Shown: in pieces, positions 50,029 to 58,647 of the stretch
How the letters are laid out: every line of letters begins with the position of its first letter
Position numbering within the stretch: the stretch's first letter is position 1
Origin: Planctomycetota bacterium
GTDB lineage: Bacteria; Planctomycetota; UBA1135; GCA-002686595
Reading direction: 5' to 3'
DNA: 64,000 nt
Assembly (NCBI GenBank): GCA_002686265.1
Contig: NZBA01000050.1
Coordinates: 124,001 to 188,000 of the forward strand
Notes under the pieces: model-generated
What the model saw: only the letters and a program-made list of their open reading frames with translations
Databases searched by the model: none
What the model was told of the DNA's origin: nothing
Made by a program: the position numbers and the translations under genes

Positions 50029-51662
50029 TCCGTTCCCTCTCCGCCAAGCGCGGCCGCGCGCCGCAAGGAAGCCCGCTGGAGAGACTCGATGCAGCTGCCG
50101 TCGTCGAACAACAACGGGCCGTCTCGGGGCCCCAAGATCTCCCAAGCTCCCGACAGGCGAAGGCGGGCGAGGGCTACCCGCAGCTCCGGGTGAGCGACCG
50201 CCGCCCACTCGTTCCCGTCGGGTCGCGGCAGAACCGCTCCACGCCGCGCGTAGAGCATCAGGTTTCGGGAGAAGGGCACGCGGACGGAGAGCACTTCAGA
50301 ACCAAAGCCCTGCGCCAAGCTGGCACCCAGGGCGCGCACCACAGGGTCGTCAAGGCCGAACCCGCCGACGTTGACGGAGACCCAGCCTCCCTCGTTCAGG
50401 CGCCCGTGGACTTCGCGGAAGAACTCGACCGTGCACAGGTGGGGGGGGAACTCGGTCTGGTTGGTGTAGGTGTCGAGGACGACCTGATCGAAGGTCACGG
50501 GAGCCAGGGCACGCAGGGCGCAGCGTGCGTCCCAGCCGGCGAGGATCCGCCGTGAGGGCCCGTCTTCGGCCAACTCCATGTGGCGCCGGCCGAGGGCTAT
50601 CACCTGCGGATCGATCTCGACGCCGACGGTCTCGAGCCGCACCCCCCCAGGCAGGCAACCATCGAGGACTCGCCAACCGGAACCGGCCCCCAGCCCCAGG
50701 ACCAGGACGCTCCAGGTCTCACGCGCCCCCCCCCACCAGGCCGGGGGAGCGAAGTAGTCGTAGTAGTGTCCGTCCCCCATCAAGCCGAGCTCGGCCTGCC
50801 ATACTGATTGGAAGGAGTCGAAGCCCTCGTTGACCTGCAGGATGCGGCGCCGAGGGCCCTCGCCCACGGTCTCCACGACCCGCACGAGTTGGTAAGGCGA
50901 CTGCACCTCCTCCAGAAGGCGTAGCCCTGCGCCGAGGGCGACCGAGCGCGGCGCAATGGCGGCCGCCCCGGCGAGGGCGAGCAGGAGCAGGGAGGGGGTC
51001 CCCCACCCCGCGCCCCCACCCCGGCGCCCGAGCAAGAGGCAGGCGAGGCCCAGAAGCGCCAAGAGGACCGCCACTCCAAGGAAGGTAGCCCGCAGGCCCA
51101 GGCGCGGGAGCAGCACGTGGGTCGTCCCGAAAGTCCCCAGGAGGCTTCCCAAGGTCCCGGCGCACAGCACCAAGCCCCCCGCGGTTCCAGCGTGGATCCC
51201 GCGGCGCTCGCTGATCCACTCGACGACGAGGGGACTCACGCAGCCCAGGACTGCCGCGGGCGGCAGAAAAAGGAGCAGAGAGGAAGCCAGGCTGCCCCAA
51301 TGGACCAACACCGCGGCGCGGTCGAGGGTCACCCCCTCAGGCAGGAACCAGGCGGCGACAGCGGGGGCGGCGACCGGCAACCAAGCAGTGCAAAGGGCCC
51401 CCGAGAGCAGTGCCAGAGCCAGGGGGCGCTCGGGGCGCCCCCTGGAAGCCAGGCGCGCGCCGAGGGCGTAGCCGAGGGCCAGAGCCAACAGGACCACGCC
51501 GATCACGTTGGTCCAGACGCCCTGACTCGCTCCGAACCAAGGGGCGAGCAACCGCACCGCGCTGAGCTCGACCACCATGGTCCCCCCGCCAGCCCAGAAG
51601 GCGATACCCAAGGGCCACAGCCCGCCCGCAGGAGGGGCGGCCGGCGCGCCGCCGCCGCTCAC
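50025..51662 (-). CDS. Fused membrane / spermidine synthase-like protein
   Basis: A 545-residue fusion. Residues 1-about 240 form several hydrophobic helices of the kind seen in fused MFS/spermidine synthases (ELSAVRLLAPWFGASQGVW, then GTFGTTHVLLPRLGLR). The C-terminal half is a SpeE-type methyltransferase fold: LQVNEGFDSFQS, YYDYFAPP, LVLGLGAGSG, GVEIDPQVIALGR and FDQVVLDTYTN. SpeE-like membrane fusions are widespread, but their product is usually unproven, so polyamine synthesis is not assured. GTG 51662 is the start. It overlaps the downstream TPR gene and lies 64 bp after the hydrolase-like gene. Confidence 0.82.
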   Translation of the reverse strand: MSGGGAPAAPPAGGLWPLGIAFWAGGGTMVVELSAVRLLAPWFGASQGVWTNVIGVVLLALALGYALGARLASRGRPERPLALALLSGALCTAWLPVAAPAVAAWFLPEGVTLDRAAVLVHWGSLASSLLLFLPPAAVLGCVSPLVVEWISERRGIHAGTAGGLVLCAGTLGSLLGTFGTTHVLLPRLGLRATFLGVAVLLALLGLACLLLGRRGGGAGWGTPSLLLLALAGAAAIAPRSVALGAGLRLLEEVQSPYQLVRVVETVGEGPRRRILQVNEGFDSFQSVWQAELGLMGDGHYYDYFAPPAWWGGARETWSVLVLGLGAGSGWRVLDGCLPGGVRLETVGVEIDPQVIALGRRHMELAEDGPSRRILAGWDARCALRALAPVTFDQVVLDTYTNQTEFPPHLCTVEFFREVHGRLNEGGWVSVNVGGFGLDDPVVRALGASLAQGFGSEVLSVRVPFSRNLMLYARRGAVLPRPDGNEWAAVAHPELRVALARLRLSGAWEILGPRDGPLLFDDGSCIESLQRASLRRAAALGGEGTE

Positions 51663-51726
51663 GGTCCGCCCCCCCTCGAGGCCTGGGACGCCCGCGGCTG
51701 GCCGCCCGCCGGATCGAGAGGCACGC

Positions 51727-53031
51727 CTACTCCCCAGCGCTGGGGAGGTCGTAGGCCTTGGAAGCCGTATAGAGCTTCCCCGGATCGTTGCGCGTGCTGT
51801 AGATCATCTGCAGGGTCGTCGTGAGGTTGCGCGGCAGAAGGTCCTCGCTCTCCGCACCGTTACAGATCACCTTCACTGGCCGACTGAGGTCCACCAGGAC
51901 GTCGTTGAAGGACAGGGTGACCGAGGCGATGCCCGTCGCCTCGATCACGACCGTATTGGACTCTCGGTCGATGCGGGCCGCGAGGCGTGCCTCGACCGAG
52001 CCGTCGTGGGGGGGGATTTCGACCCAGTAGGCCTTGTTCGGAAAGGGGGCGCCGGGGCGCAGCAGCACCTCGCTCGGGTTCGAATCGCGCCTGGTGCCCT
52101 CGATCCAGGCCCAGACATGATCCGCCGTGGCGTCGGGCTGTACGGTGCAGTTCTCGATTCCCGCGTCCTTCAACTCCTCCGCGTAGGCCGAGGCCCGCTG
52201 CCCTCCGCCGGCGAAGAAGGTCGGCAGGTTGCGGAAATTCTCAACCGCCACCTCCGCTGCATCCCCGGTGCGCCCGACCACACCGGCGAAGCGATCGGGG
52301 AACATGGCGGCGATCGACATCCCCGCCGCAACCCCCAGCCCGCGCCCGGCGATGAAAACCCGGTCGTAATCGATGGCGTAGCTCTGGCTCACGGACTTGA
52401 AGACGCTCAGGAGGATCCCCACGCCGCCGGGCTTCCCCTCGGACCCGATCACCGTCCAGGCCTCCACGTCCTCGGGCAAGGGCAATCCGACGAGGATGGC
52501 GGCATCCTTGAGCGCAGGCTGTTGTAGCCAACGCTCGATCAGGTGATCGCTGGGTCGCTCCCCCTCCTCGGGGATGCACAGGATCAGAGGGTAGGCCTGG
52601 CGCGCGTTGTACTTGGCCGGCGCGTGGAACGCGTATTCGACCGTGTAGTCGGGGCCGTAGAAAGGGATCGGTTCGGTCTCCACGGAGACGACCTTGCCCT
52701 TCTTCACGCCTCGCACCTTCGAGTACTTGTAGGACTGCCAGAGCGCCTGTCCGAGGTCTTCGGTCAGGTTCAGGCCCAGGGGATCGAGTCCCCCCGCCAC
52801 GCGCTTCTTGCCCCACTTCTCGAGGGCCTTGCGCAAGTCCTCCTCGGCCTCGGTCTGGCCCTTGCGAGCCAGCTTGGCGGCGACACAGTCCGCGATCTTG
52901 GAACCCACCTTGCCATGCTCGCTGGAGCTCAACAGCTCCTCGGTGCCCGCCGGGCGGAGTGCATGGGCAAGGGGCAGTCCGCCCAAGAGCAGGGCACACA
53001 CGATCGGAAGGGTCTTGGGCATGCCTCTCAT
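51727..53031 (-). CDS. Exported alpha/beta-hydrolase-like protein lacking the usual nucleophile
   Basis: A 434-residue exported protein. Signal LPIVCALLLGGLPLAHA, a helical N-terminal domain, then an esterase/PHB-depolymerase-like fold: YPLILCIPEEGER, DYDRVFIAGRGLGVAAG and DHVWAWIEG with the family His. At the nucleophile elbow the expected GxSxG reads GRGLG, so no serine is present; it is probably a binding protein or pseudo-enzyme. The C-terminal 80 residues are beta-rich (IEATGIASVTLSFNDVLVD, VKVICNG). ATG 53031 overlaps the upstream stop; ATG 53022 gives a tidier signal peptide. Member of the purM-led overlapping unit. Confidence 0.75.
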   Translation of the reverse strand: MRGMPKTLPIVCALLLGGLPLAHALRPAGTEELLSSSEHGKVGSKIADCVAAKLARKGQTEAEEDLRKALEKWGKKRVAGGLDPLGLNLTEDLGQALWQSYKYSKVRGVKKGKVVSVETEPIPFYGPDYTVEYAFHAPAKYNARQAYPLILCIPEEGERPSDHLIERWLQQPALKDAAILVGLPLPEDVEAWTVIGSEGKPGGVGILLSVFKSVSQSYAIDYDRVFIAGRGLGVAAGMSIAAMFPDRFAGVVGRTGDAAEVAVENFRNLPTFFAGGGQRASAYAEELKDAGIENCTVQPDATADHVWAWIEGTRRDSNPSEVLLRPGAPFPNKAYWVEIPPHDGSVEARLAARIDRESNTVVIEATGIASVTLSFNDVLVDLSRPVKVICNGAESEDLLPRNLTTTLQMIYSTRNDPGKLYTASKAYDLPSAGE

Positions 53032-53912
53032 CTATCTCGGCTGGATGGGTCGGTGACAGTGGTAAGGGGATCGGGGAGGCCGGTTTCCTGGCCAGCCAAC
53101 ATGCTAAGGCCCCAGCCGCGCAGGGCCCAGGGGCGGGGCGGCACGGCGCGCGCGCCCTCCCGGAACAGGGCCCGGGCGCGCAGGGAGCGCCCGTGCGCCA
53201 GGGCGCGCTGCCCCAAGACGACCGCCGCGCTGGGCGAGCCCTGGACGAGGGCGAGCCCGAGGTCGGCCCGCGCCAGCTCCCACTCGCCCGCCCCCAGAGC
53301 CAACAGGCCGCGGTCGTCATACAGAGCCAGGCGCACCGCCGGATCGCCCTCGCGAGCGAGCTGTTCGCTCAGCACCGCGCGGCCCTCGCCGGCGCGGCCC
53401 AAGCGCCCCAGGATGCGGCCCAGGTTCCCCGCGCTCCAAGGCGCCCGCGCGCGCTCGTGCAGGGCCTCTCCCAGGCGCAGGGCGTCGTCGGCGCGAAACA
53501 CCTCGGAGAGGGCTTGGAAACGCTCGTAGCCCAGGACCAAGCAACGGGCGAGGGCCGGCCCGTCGCAGACCTCGCCCACGGCCGCGAGCAGGGCGGCGTC
53601 GGCCGCCTCCCCAGGCGCGAGTGCGCGCGCCATGGGCCAGGCCTCGCCCGGGCTCAACACCAGCCGCCGGGGGGGAGCGACGGGTGCCGGGCGGCCACCG
53701 GCCAAGCGCTCGAGGTGGAAGTGCAGGACAGCCTTGCGCAGGGGGTCCGTGCGGGCGGCGGCAAGGGACTCCAAGCGCAGGCTCTCCATCGCACGCGTGG
53801 GGCCCTCCTCCGTCGAGAGGGCCTCCAGCACCGACAGGCCGCTCCAGACCGCGTGCCAGTCTTCGTCGGCCCCGCCGCAGCAGAGGGTCCCCGCAACCAA
53901 GAGGCCGATCAC
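53028..53912 (-). CDS. TPR-like exported protein
   Basis: A 294-residue protein starting at GTG 53912, which overlaps the purM stop. The first 15 residues (IGLLVAGTLCCGG) look like a short export or lipoprotein signal, although the cysteine context is not a textbook lipobox. The remainder is helical with TPR-like pairs (APWSAGNLGRILGRLGRAGEG, LYDDRGLLALGAGEWELARADL, RALAHGRSLRARALFREG). No enzyme motif. It overlaps the hydrolase-like gene by 4 bp. Likely a scaffold for neighbouring envelope proteins; function unknown. Confidence 0.68.
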   Translation of the reverse strand: MIGLLVAGTLCCGGADEDWHAVWSGLSVLEALSTEEGPTRAMESLRLESLAAARTDPLRKAVLHFHLERLAGGRPAPVAPPRRLVLSPGEAWPMARALAPGEAADAALLAAVGEVCDGPALARCLVLGYERFQALSEVFRADDALRLGEALHERARAPWSAGNLGRILGRLGRAGEGRAVLSEQLAREGDPAVRLALYDDRGLLALGAGEWELARADLGLALVQGSPSAAVVLGQRALAHGRSLRARALFREGARAVPPRPWALRGWGLSMLAGQETGLPDPLTTVTDPSSRDR

Positions 53913-54955
53913 TCTCCCGCCCAGACGACCGGGCCGGAGCCCTCCTCCACAGTCCCGATGACGGCCGTGCGCTCGCCGCGCTCGGCGAGCTCTCGAGCCA
54001 GGGCCTCGGCCTCGCCCGCGGCCACGACCGCCACCATCCCGATGCCCATGTTGAACACCTGGTAGGCCTCGTCGGCTTCGAGGGAGCCCCGCTCGCAGAG
54101 GAAGCGGAAGAGGCACCCGATGTCCCAGGCGCCGCGCTCGATGCGTGCATGGTGCTCGCCGAGCACGCGGGGCAGGTTGTCTCGCAGCCCGCCGCCGGTG
54201 ATGTGGGCCAGTGCGTGGACGCGGTCTTCGGTCAGGGCCGGCCACAGAGAATCGAGGTATGAGCGATGGGGAGCCAGAAGGGCCTCGCCCACGCTCTTCC
54301 CTTCCAATTCGGCGGGCCGGTCCTCCACTTCGAGCCCCTCGCGTTCGAAGAGGATCTTGCGCGCCAGGGAGTAGCCGTTGGTGTGCAAGCCATCGCTGCC
54401 CAGGCCGAGCAGAACATCGCCGGCGCGCACGCGGCTCCCGTCGAGCAGGCGCTCGCGCGCCACCGAGCCCACGATGAAACCCACCAGGTCGAAGTCGCCC
54501 TCTCGGTACAGGCCCGGCATCTCGGCCGTCTCCCCGCCGAGAAGCGCCAGGCCGTTGTCCGCGCAGGCTGCCGCGCAGCCGCCGATCAACGCCGAGACGA
54601 CCTCCGGCGCGAGCTTGCCGGTCCCCACGTAGTCCATGAAGAACAACGGCCGCGCCCCCTGTACGAGAATGTCGTTGATGCAATGCTGTACCAGGTCACG
54701 CCCAACGGTGCCGTACACGCCGCAGCGCACGGCGACCTCCAGCTTCGTGCCGGCCCCGTCGGCGCTGGCCACGATCACCTCGCCCTCGGCGCCAGCCCGC
54801 GCGAGGTCGAACAGACCACCGAAGGAGCCCACGTCACCGATGACACCGGGCGTGAAGCTGGCGCGGATGGACTCGCGCGCGCGTGCCAGCGCCTCGTCCT
54901 GGGCTGCGATGTCGACGCCCGCGTCGCGGTAGTTCAGAGAGGTCTTCTCGGTCAC
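53909..54955 (-). CDS. purM: Phosphoribosylformylglycinamidine cyclo-ligase (AIR synthetase)
   Basis: ATP-dependent ring-closing step of purine synthesis (348 aa). N-terminal NYRDAGVDIAAQDEAL, the conserved GTKLEVAV, HCINDILVQGARPLFFMDY, GGETAEMPGLY and LGSDGLHTNGYSLAR, then HITGGGLRDNLPR are all as in PurM. ATG 54955 gives the family start. It leads a run of overlapping - strand genes of unrelated type, so its promoter may also drive envelope genes. The NUDIX gene lies 38 bp upstream in the same direction. Confidence 0.97.
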   Translation of the reverse strand: MTEKTSLNYRDAGVDIAAQDEALARARESIRASFTPGVIGDVGSFGGLFDLARAGAEGEVIVASADGAGTKLEVAVRCGVYGTVGRDLVQHCINDILVQGARPLFFMDYVGTGKLAPEVVSALIGGCAAACADNGLALLGGETAEMPGLYREGDFDLVGFIVGSVARERLLDGSRVRAGDVLLGLGSDGLHTNGYSLARKILFEREGLEVEDRPAELEGKSVGEALLAPHRSYLDSLWPALTEDRVHALAHITGGGLRDNLPRVLGEHHARIERGAWDIGCLFRFLCERGSLEADEAYQVFNMGIGMVAVVAAGEAEALARELAERGERTAVIGTVEEGSGPVVWAGE

Positions 54956-54993
54956 GGAACGGCCTGGTTTGGGATCGGAGAATCGCGGGCGAT

Positions 54994-55530
54994 TCAGGAG
55001 CGGGGTGCCAGCTCGTGGTGCAGATCCCCGCCCGCCATCAAGCGGCCCAGGATACGCGGCCCGTTGTCGAACCCCAACTCCCCCGGCAACTCATCGAGGC
55101 CGAACCAGGCGGCCTCGGCGGCGTCGTGGCCCGGACGGGGCGCTCCGCCGGCGGAGCGACACAGGTAGACCGCGACGTTGGCCGGCTTGCGCGCGTCGTC
55201 GGGTACGTGGATCAGGTCCACCAGGCGCACGACCCTCACGTCGATCGCCGTCTCCTCGCGGACCTCACGGACCACGGCGGCCGGAGGATCCTCGTCCGCC
55301 TCCTGGTAGCCGGCGGGGATCGCCCAGAGGCCCTTGAAGGGCTCGATCGCCCGCCGCACGAGCAGAACCCGGCCGTCCGGGTCGAGCACCAGGCCGGCCG
55401 AGGCGCTGGCCGGATTCTCGTAGAGCACGAATCGGCACTCCAGGCAGCGCGGGCGGGGTCGTCCGCCGACCTCCCGTATGGCGAGCGCCGAGGAGCAGAG
55501 CGGGCAGAAGCGCGCTCGACGGGACCACAT
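54994..55530 (-). CDS. NUDIX hydrolase with N-terminal zinc ribbon
   Basis: A 178-residue pyrophosphohydrolase. A zinc ribbon (CPLC ... CLEC, residues about 9-34) precedes the NUDIX fold, as in NudC and related NADH-pyrophosphatase-like proteins. The NUDIX box GYQEADEDPPAAVVREVREE follows the GX5EX7REVXEE pattern, with Ala at the last conserved Gly. Substrate may be NAD(P)H, ADP-ribose or a modified nucleotide. It is the first gene of the - strand run that includes purM; the gap to dxr would hold its promoter, which I cannot define. Confidence 0.88.
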   Translation of the reverse strand: MWSRRARFCPLCSSALAIREVGGRPRPRCLECRFVLYENPASASAGLVLDPDGRVLLVRRAIEPFKGLWAIPAGYQEADEDPPAAVVREVREETAIDVRVVRLVDLIHVPDDARKPANVAVYLCRSAGGAPRPGHDAAEAAWFGLDELPGELGFDNGPRILGRLMAGGDLHHELAPRS

Positions 55531-55592
55531 CCTAGTGCTCCCCCGCGAAGGGGATTTTCCCCGCCAACCCTCGCAAACTCGACTTCAAGGCC

Positions 55593-55606
55593 GCCTAAAC
55601 TTAGGC
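55593..55606. promoter_or_regulatory. Inverted repeat upstream of dxr
   Basis: GCCTAA-AC-TTAGGC, perfect 6-bp arms, in the 116-bp gap between divergent NUDIX and dxr genes. Its AT-rich core overlaps a TAAACT -10-like hexamer, so it could be an operator. Confidence 0.3.
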
Positions 55607-55646
55607 CCGGATCGCCCCCGGAGCAAACGGCCCCTCCCTCAGCCCC

Positions 55647-56801
55647 ATGAAACGCATTCTCGTCCTCGGCAGCACGGGCTCGATCGGCCTTCAGACCCTG
55701 GACCTCGTGCGTTCGCAGCCCGGCGCCTTCGAGGTCATCGGCCTCGCGGCCTGCTCCTCCTGGCGGGCCCTGCTCGAGCAGGCGCGCGAGTTCCGCCCCG
55801 CGCGCGTGGCCCTGAGCGACGAGGAAGCTGCCGATGCCCTACGCCCTCATCTGCCCGCGGAGACGGAACTGCTCTGCGGCCCCGAAGCCCTCGAGCGCCT
55901 CGTGCGCGAGAGTCGGTTCGAGACCTGCGTCCACGGCGTCGTCGGCGCTGCCGGCCTGGGGCCCTCGGTGGCGGTGCTCGAGGCCGGCCGCACCCTGGCT
56001 CTGGCGAACAAGGAATCCCTCGTCGTCGCCGGGCGCCACCTGATGGAGCTAGCCCGCGAGCACGACGCCACCCTCGTCCCCGTCGACAGCGAGCACAGCG
56101 CCATCTTCCAATGCCTACGCGGCGAGTCGATCGGTCGCGTGCGACGCATTCTGCTGACGGCCAGCGGTGGTCCCTTTCGACAGCTCTCGCCCCAAGACAT
56201 GGCCGAAGTCACGCCCGAGATGGCTCTCCGGCACCCGAACTGGGACATGGGCCCCCGCATCACCGTCGGCTCGGCGACCCTCATGAACAAGGCCCTGGAG
56301 GTGATCGAGGTCCACCACCTCTTCGGCCTGGGCCCCGAGCGCATCGAGGTCGTCATCCACCCACAGTCCATCGTCCACTCCATGGTCGAGTTCGTCGACG
56401 GTTCGGTCGTCGCCCAGATGGGGCCGCCCGACATGCGCGGCCCGATCCACTACGCGCTGCACCATCCCGACCGACGTTCGGCCGACCTCAAGGGCTTCGA
56501 CCTCGACCTCTTCCGACGCCTGGACTTCAGCGCCCCCGACCCGGCGCGCTTCCCGGCCCTCGAGCTCGGCTTCCGCTGCATCGAGGAGGGGGCCGACGCG
56601 GGCAGCGTCCTGAACGCCGCGGACGAGGTGGCCGTTGCCGCCTTCCTAGAGCGCGCAATCCCCTTCCCCGCCATCCCACGCATCAACGCGCTCGTCCTCG
56701 ATCAGCGCCCCGGCCTCGCGAGCTCCCTCGACGATCTGCTCGAATCCGACGCCCGCGCCCGCAAACTGGCGCGGCGGGAGATCGCCGCGCTCTCAGTCTG
56801 A
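55647..56801 (+). CDS. dxr: 1-deoxy-D-xylulose 5-phosphate reductoisomerase
   Basis: Makes 2-C-methylerythritol 4-phosphate in the non-mevalonate isoprenoid pathway (384 aa). NADPH motif LGSTGSIGLQTLDL, ALANKESLVVAG, the metal/substrate site PVDSEHSAIFQCL, LTASGGPFR, HPNWDMGPRITVGSATLMNK and IHPQSIVHSMVEF are all present. ATG 55647 fits the family start. rseP follows after 7 bp, the common dxr-rseP pairing (usually with cdsA/uppS upstream, which are absent here). Confidence 0.97.
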   Translation: MKRILVLGSTGSIGLQTLDLVRSQPGAFEVIGLAACSSWRALLEQAREFRPARVALSDEEAADALRPHLPAETELLCGPEALERLVRESRFETCVHGVVGAAGLGPSVAVLEAGRTLALANKESLVVAGRHLMELAREHDATLVPVDSEHSAIFQCLRGESIGRVRRILLTASGGPFRQLSPQDMAEVTPEMALRHPNWDMGPRITVGSATLMNKALEVIEVHHLFGLGPERIEVVIHPQSIVHSMVEFVDGSVVAQMGPPDMRGPIHYALHHPDRRSADLKGFDLDLFRRLDFSAPDPARFPALELGFRCIEEGADAGSVLNAADEVAVAAFLERAIPFPAIPRINALVLDQRPGLASSLDDLLESDARARKLARREIAALSV

Positions 56802-56808
56802 CCCCCCC

Positions 56809-58644
56809 ATGCTCCAGCAGCTCCAGTCCCTGTGGATCATCCTCGAGGTCGTCCTAGGGGTCGGTCTCGTCATCTTCGTTCACGAGCTCGGCCACTTCCT
56901 GGCCGCACGCTGGTGCGGCGTGCGGGTCGAGGTCTTCAGCCTCGGTTTCGGACCGCGCCTGTTCGGCTGGCAGCGCGGCCCCACTCGGTACCAGGTGGCC
57001 GCCGTGCCCCTGGGCGGCTACGTGCGCATGGCAGGCGAGGAGACCGGCGGCGAGGAACGCGAGCCGCGACCCGACGAGCTTCAGGCCCAGTCGGTGGGTG
57101 GCCGTTTCTTGATCTTCTCGGGGGGGGTGATCGCCAACGTGGTCTTCGGCTTGTTGGTCTTCCCGATCTTGTTCGCCGTGGGCGTTCCCTTCCACTCGCC
57201 TCTGCTCGGCGCAGCGCCCCCGGGCAGCCCCGTCTGGCACGCCGGCCTCGCCGAGGGAACGCGCGTCCTCGCGGTCAACGGCAGCGCGGTCCACGACTTC
57301 ACCGACATCCACCTCGAGGTGGCCCTGTCCGGCTCCGAGCAGTGCGACGTCGAGGTGCTCGAGCCCGGCGCGGATCGTAGCCGCGTCGTGCGTCTGACCC
57401 CCGAATACGAGCCACTCCTGGGTTTCTCCACCATAGGCGTCAGCTCGCCCGCGGACCCCGAGCACCACCTCGCGATCCAACCCGAGAGCCCCGCCGCCGA
57501 AGCCGGGCTGCGCACCGGCGACCGCCTACTGGCCGTCGAGGGGGGCCTAGCGGGTCGCTCCCTGCGCGCCCAAGTGGACGCGGTTCTCTCCCGGCGAGAG
57601 CCTCTGCGCGGGCGCTTCGAACGCAATGGCGAGCCCTTCGAAGCGGTCGTGCAGCCGCACCTCGAGCGCAGCGGGTCGCCGCTGTTCGGCGTCAGCACTC
57701 CCTTCAACCACCTACTGGACCTGCGCGCCACGCCTCTGGTCACCTCCCTCGATCTGGCCCCCGACGACCGGTTGCTGTCGGTCGCTGGACGCCCGATCCT
57801 GCGCCATGGCGACCTACTGGAGGCGCTCTTGGCGAACACCGCCGGTGCCCGCCTGGCCGTCGAGCGCGGAGCTTCCCGCCGCGAGTTGACCCTGCCCGCC
57901 CTGACCGCCGAGGAGGCCCACGCCCTCAACGCGGACCTGGCTCTCGCGAACGACCTCGAGACCACGCGCCTGACCCTCGCCTCCGGTGGCGCAGGCGAAC
58001 AGGCGGGCCTGCTCGACGGCGACCGGGTCCTCACGATGGACGGCGCCGAAGTCGCCGGCTTCGATGACATCCGACGCATGGTGAGCGCGGCCGTCAGCGA
58101 GGGGCGTTCGATGCTGGTGTGCGTCGAACGGCCAGGACCGATCGGTAGCGAGCCCAGCTTCCCGACCTTCGAAGTGCGCCCAATGCCACCCATCTCGGCC
58201 ACCTACGGTCTTTCCCTGCAGCCGCCGACCTACGTGTTGCGCGCCGACAACCCCCTGGAGGCGGCGCGCTTGGGAGTGGACGCCTGCTGGAAGTTCGTCG
58301 AGCAGGCGATCCTGATGCTCAAGGGAATCGCTGCGCGCGAGGTCAGCGGTAAGACTGTCGGCGGCATCATCACCATCGGCGTCGCCGCCCACGACTTCGC
58401 ACTGGCCGGAGTGGTCAAGCTCTTCTTCTTCCTCTGTATCCTCTCCATGAACCTGGCCTTCCTCAACGTGCTGCCGATTCCCCTGCTCGACGGCGGCCAC
58501 CTGCTGTTCCTGTTGATCGAGAAGCTCAAGGGATCGCCGGTCTCCGAGCGCATCATGAGCTACAGCCAGCTCGTGGGGCTGGTCTTCATCGTCACCCTGT
58601 TCCTCTACGTGATCTACAACGACCTGCAGCGCGTGATCAGTTGA
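56809..58644 (+). CDS. rseP: RseP-type site-2 zinc metalloprotease, multi-PDZ
   Basis: Intramembrane protease (611 aa) that cleaves anti-sigma factors or signal-peptide remnants. FVHELGHFLAARWCG gives the zinc HExxH in the first membrane helix, and NVLPIPLLDGGHLLF carries the third ligand in the C-terminal part. Between them lie four PDZ-like units (around GLAEGTRVLAVNG, GLRTGDRLLAVEG, LAPDDRLLSVAG and GLLDGDRVLTMDG), two more than in E. coli RseP, which explains the extra length. Separated from dxr by 7 bp and 3 bp from the UbiA-like gene, so the three are one operon. Confidence 0.94.
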   Translation: MLQQLQSLWIILEVVLGVGLVIFVHELGHFLAARWCGVRVEVFSLGFGPRLFGWQRGPTRYQVAAVPLGGYVRMAGEETGGEEREPRPDELQAQSVGGRFLIFSGGVIANVVFGLLVFPILFAVGVPFHSPLLGAAPPGSPVWHAGLAEGTRVLAVNGSAVHDFTDIHLEVALSGSEQCDVEVLEPGADRSRVVRLTPEYEPLLGFSTIGVSSPADPEHHLAIQPESPAAEAGLRTGDRLLAVEGGLAGRSLRAQVDAVLSRREPLRGRFERNGEPFEAVVQPHLERSGSPLFGVSTPFNHLLDLRATPLVTSLDLAPDDRLLSVAGRPILRHGDLLEALLANTAGARLAVERGASRRELTLPALTAEEAHALNADLALANDLETTRLTLASGGAGEQAGLLDGDRVLTMDGAEVAGFDDIRRMVSAAVSEGRSMLVCVERPGPIGSEPSFPTFEVRPMPPISATYGLSLQPPTYVLRADNPLEAARLGVDACWKFVEQAILMLKGIAAREVSGKTVGGIITIGVAAHDFALAGVVKLFFFLCILSMNLAFLNVLPIPLLDGGHLLFLLIEKLKGSPVSERIMSYSQLVGLVFIVTLFLYVIYNDLQRVIS

Positions 58645-58647
58645 GCC

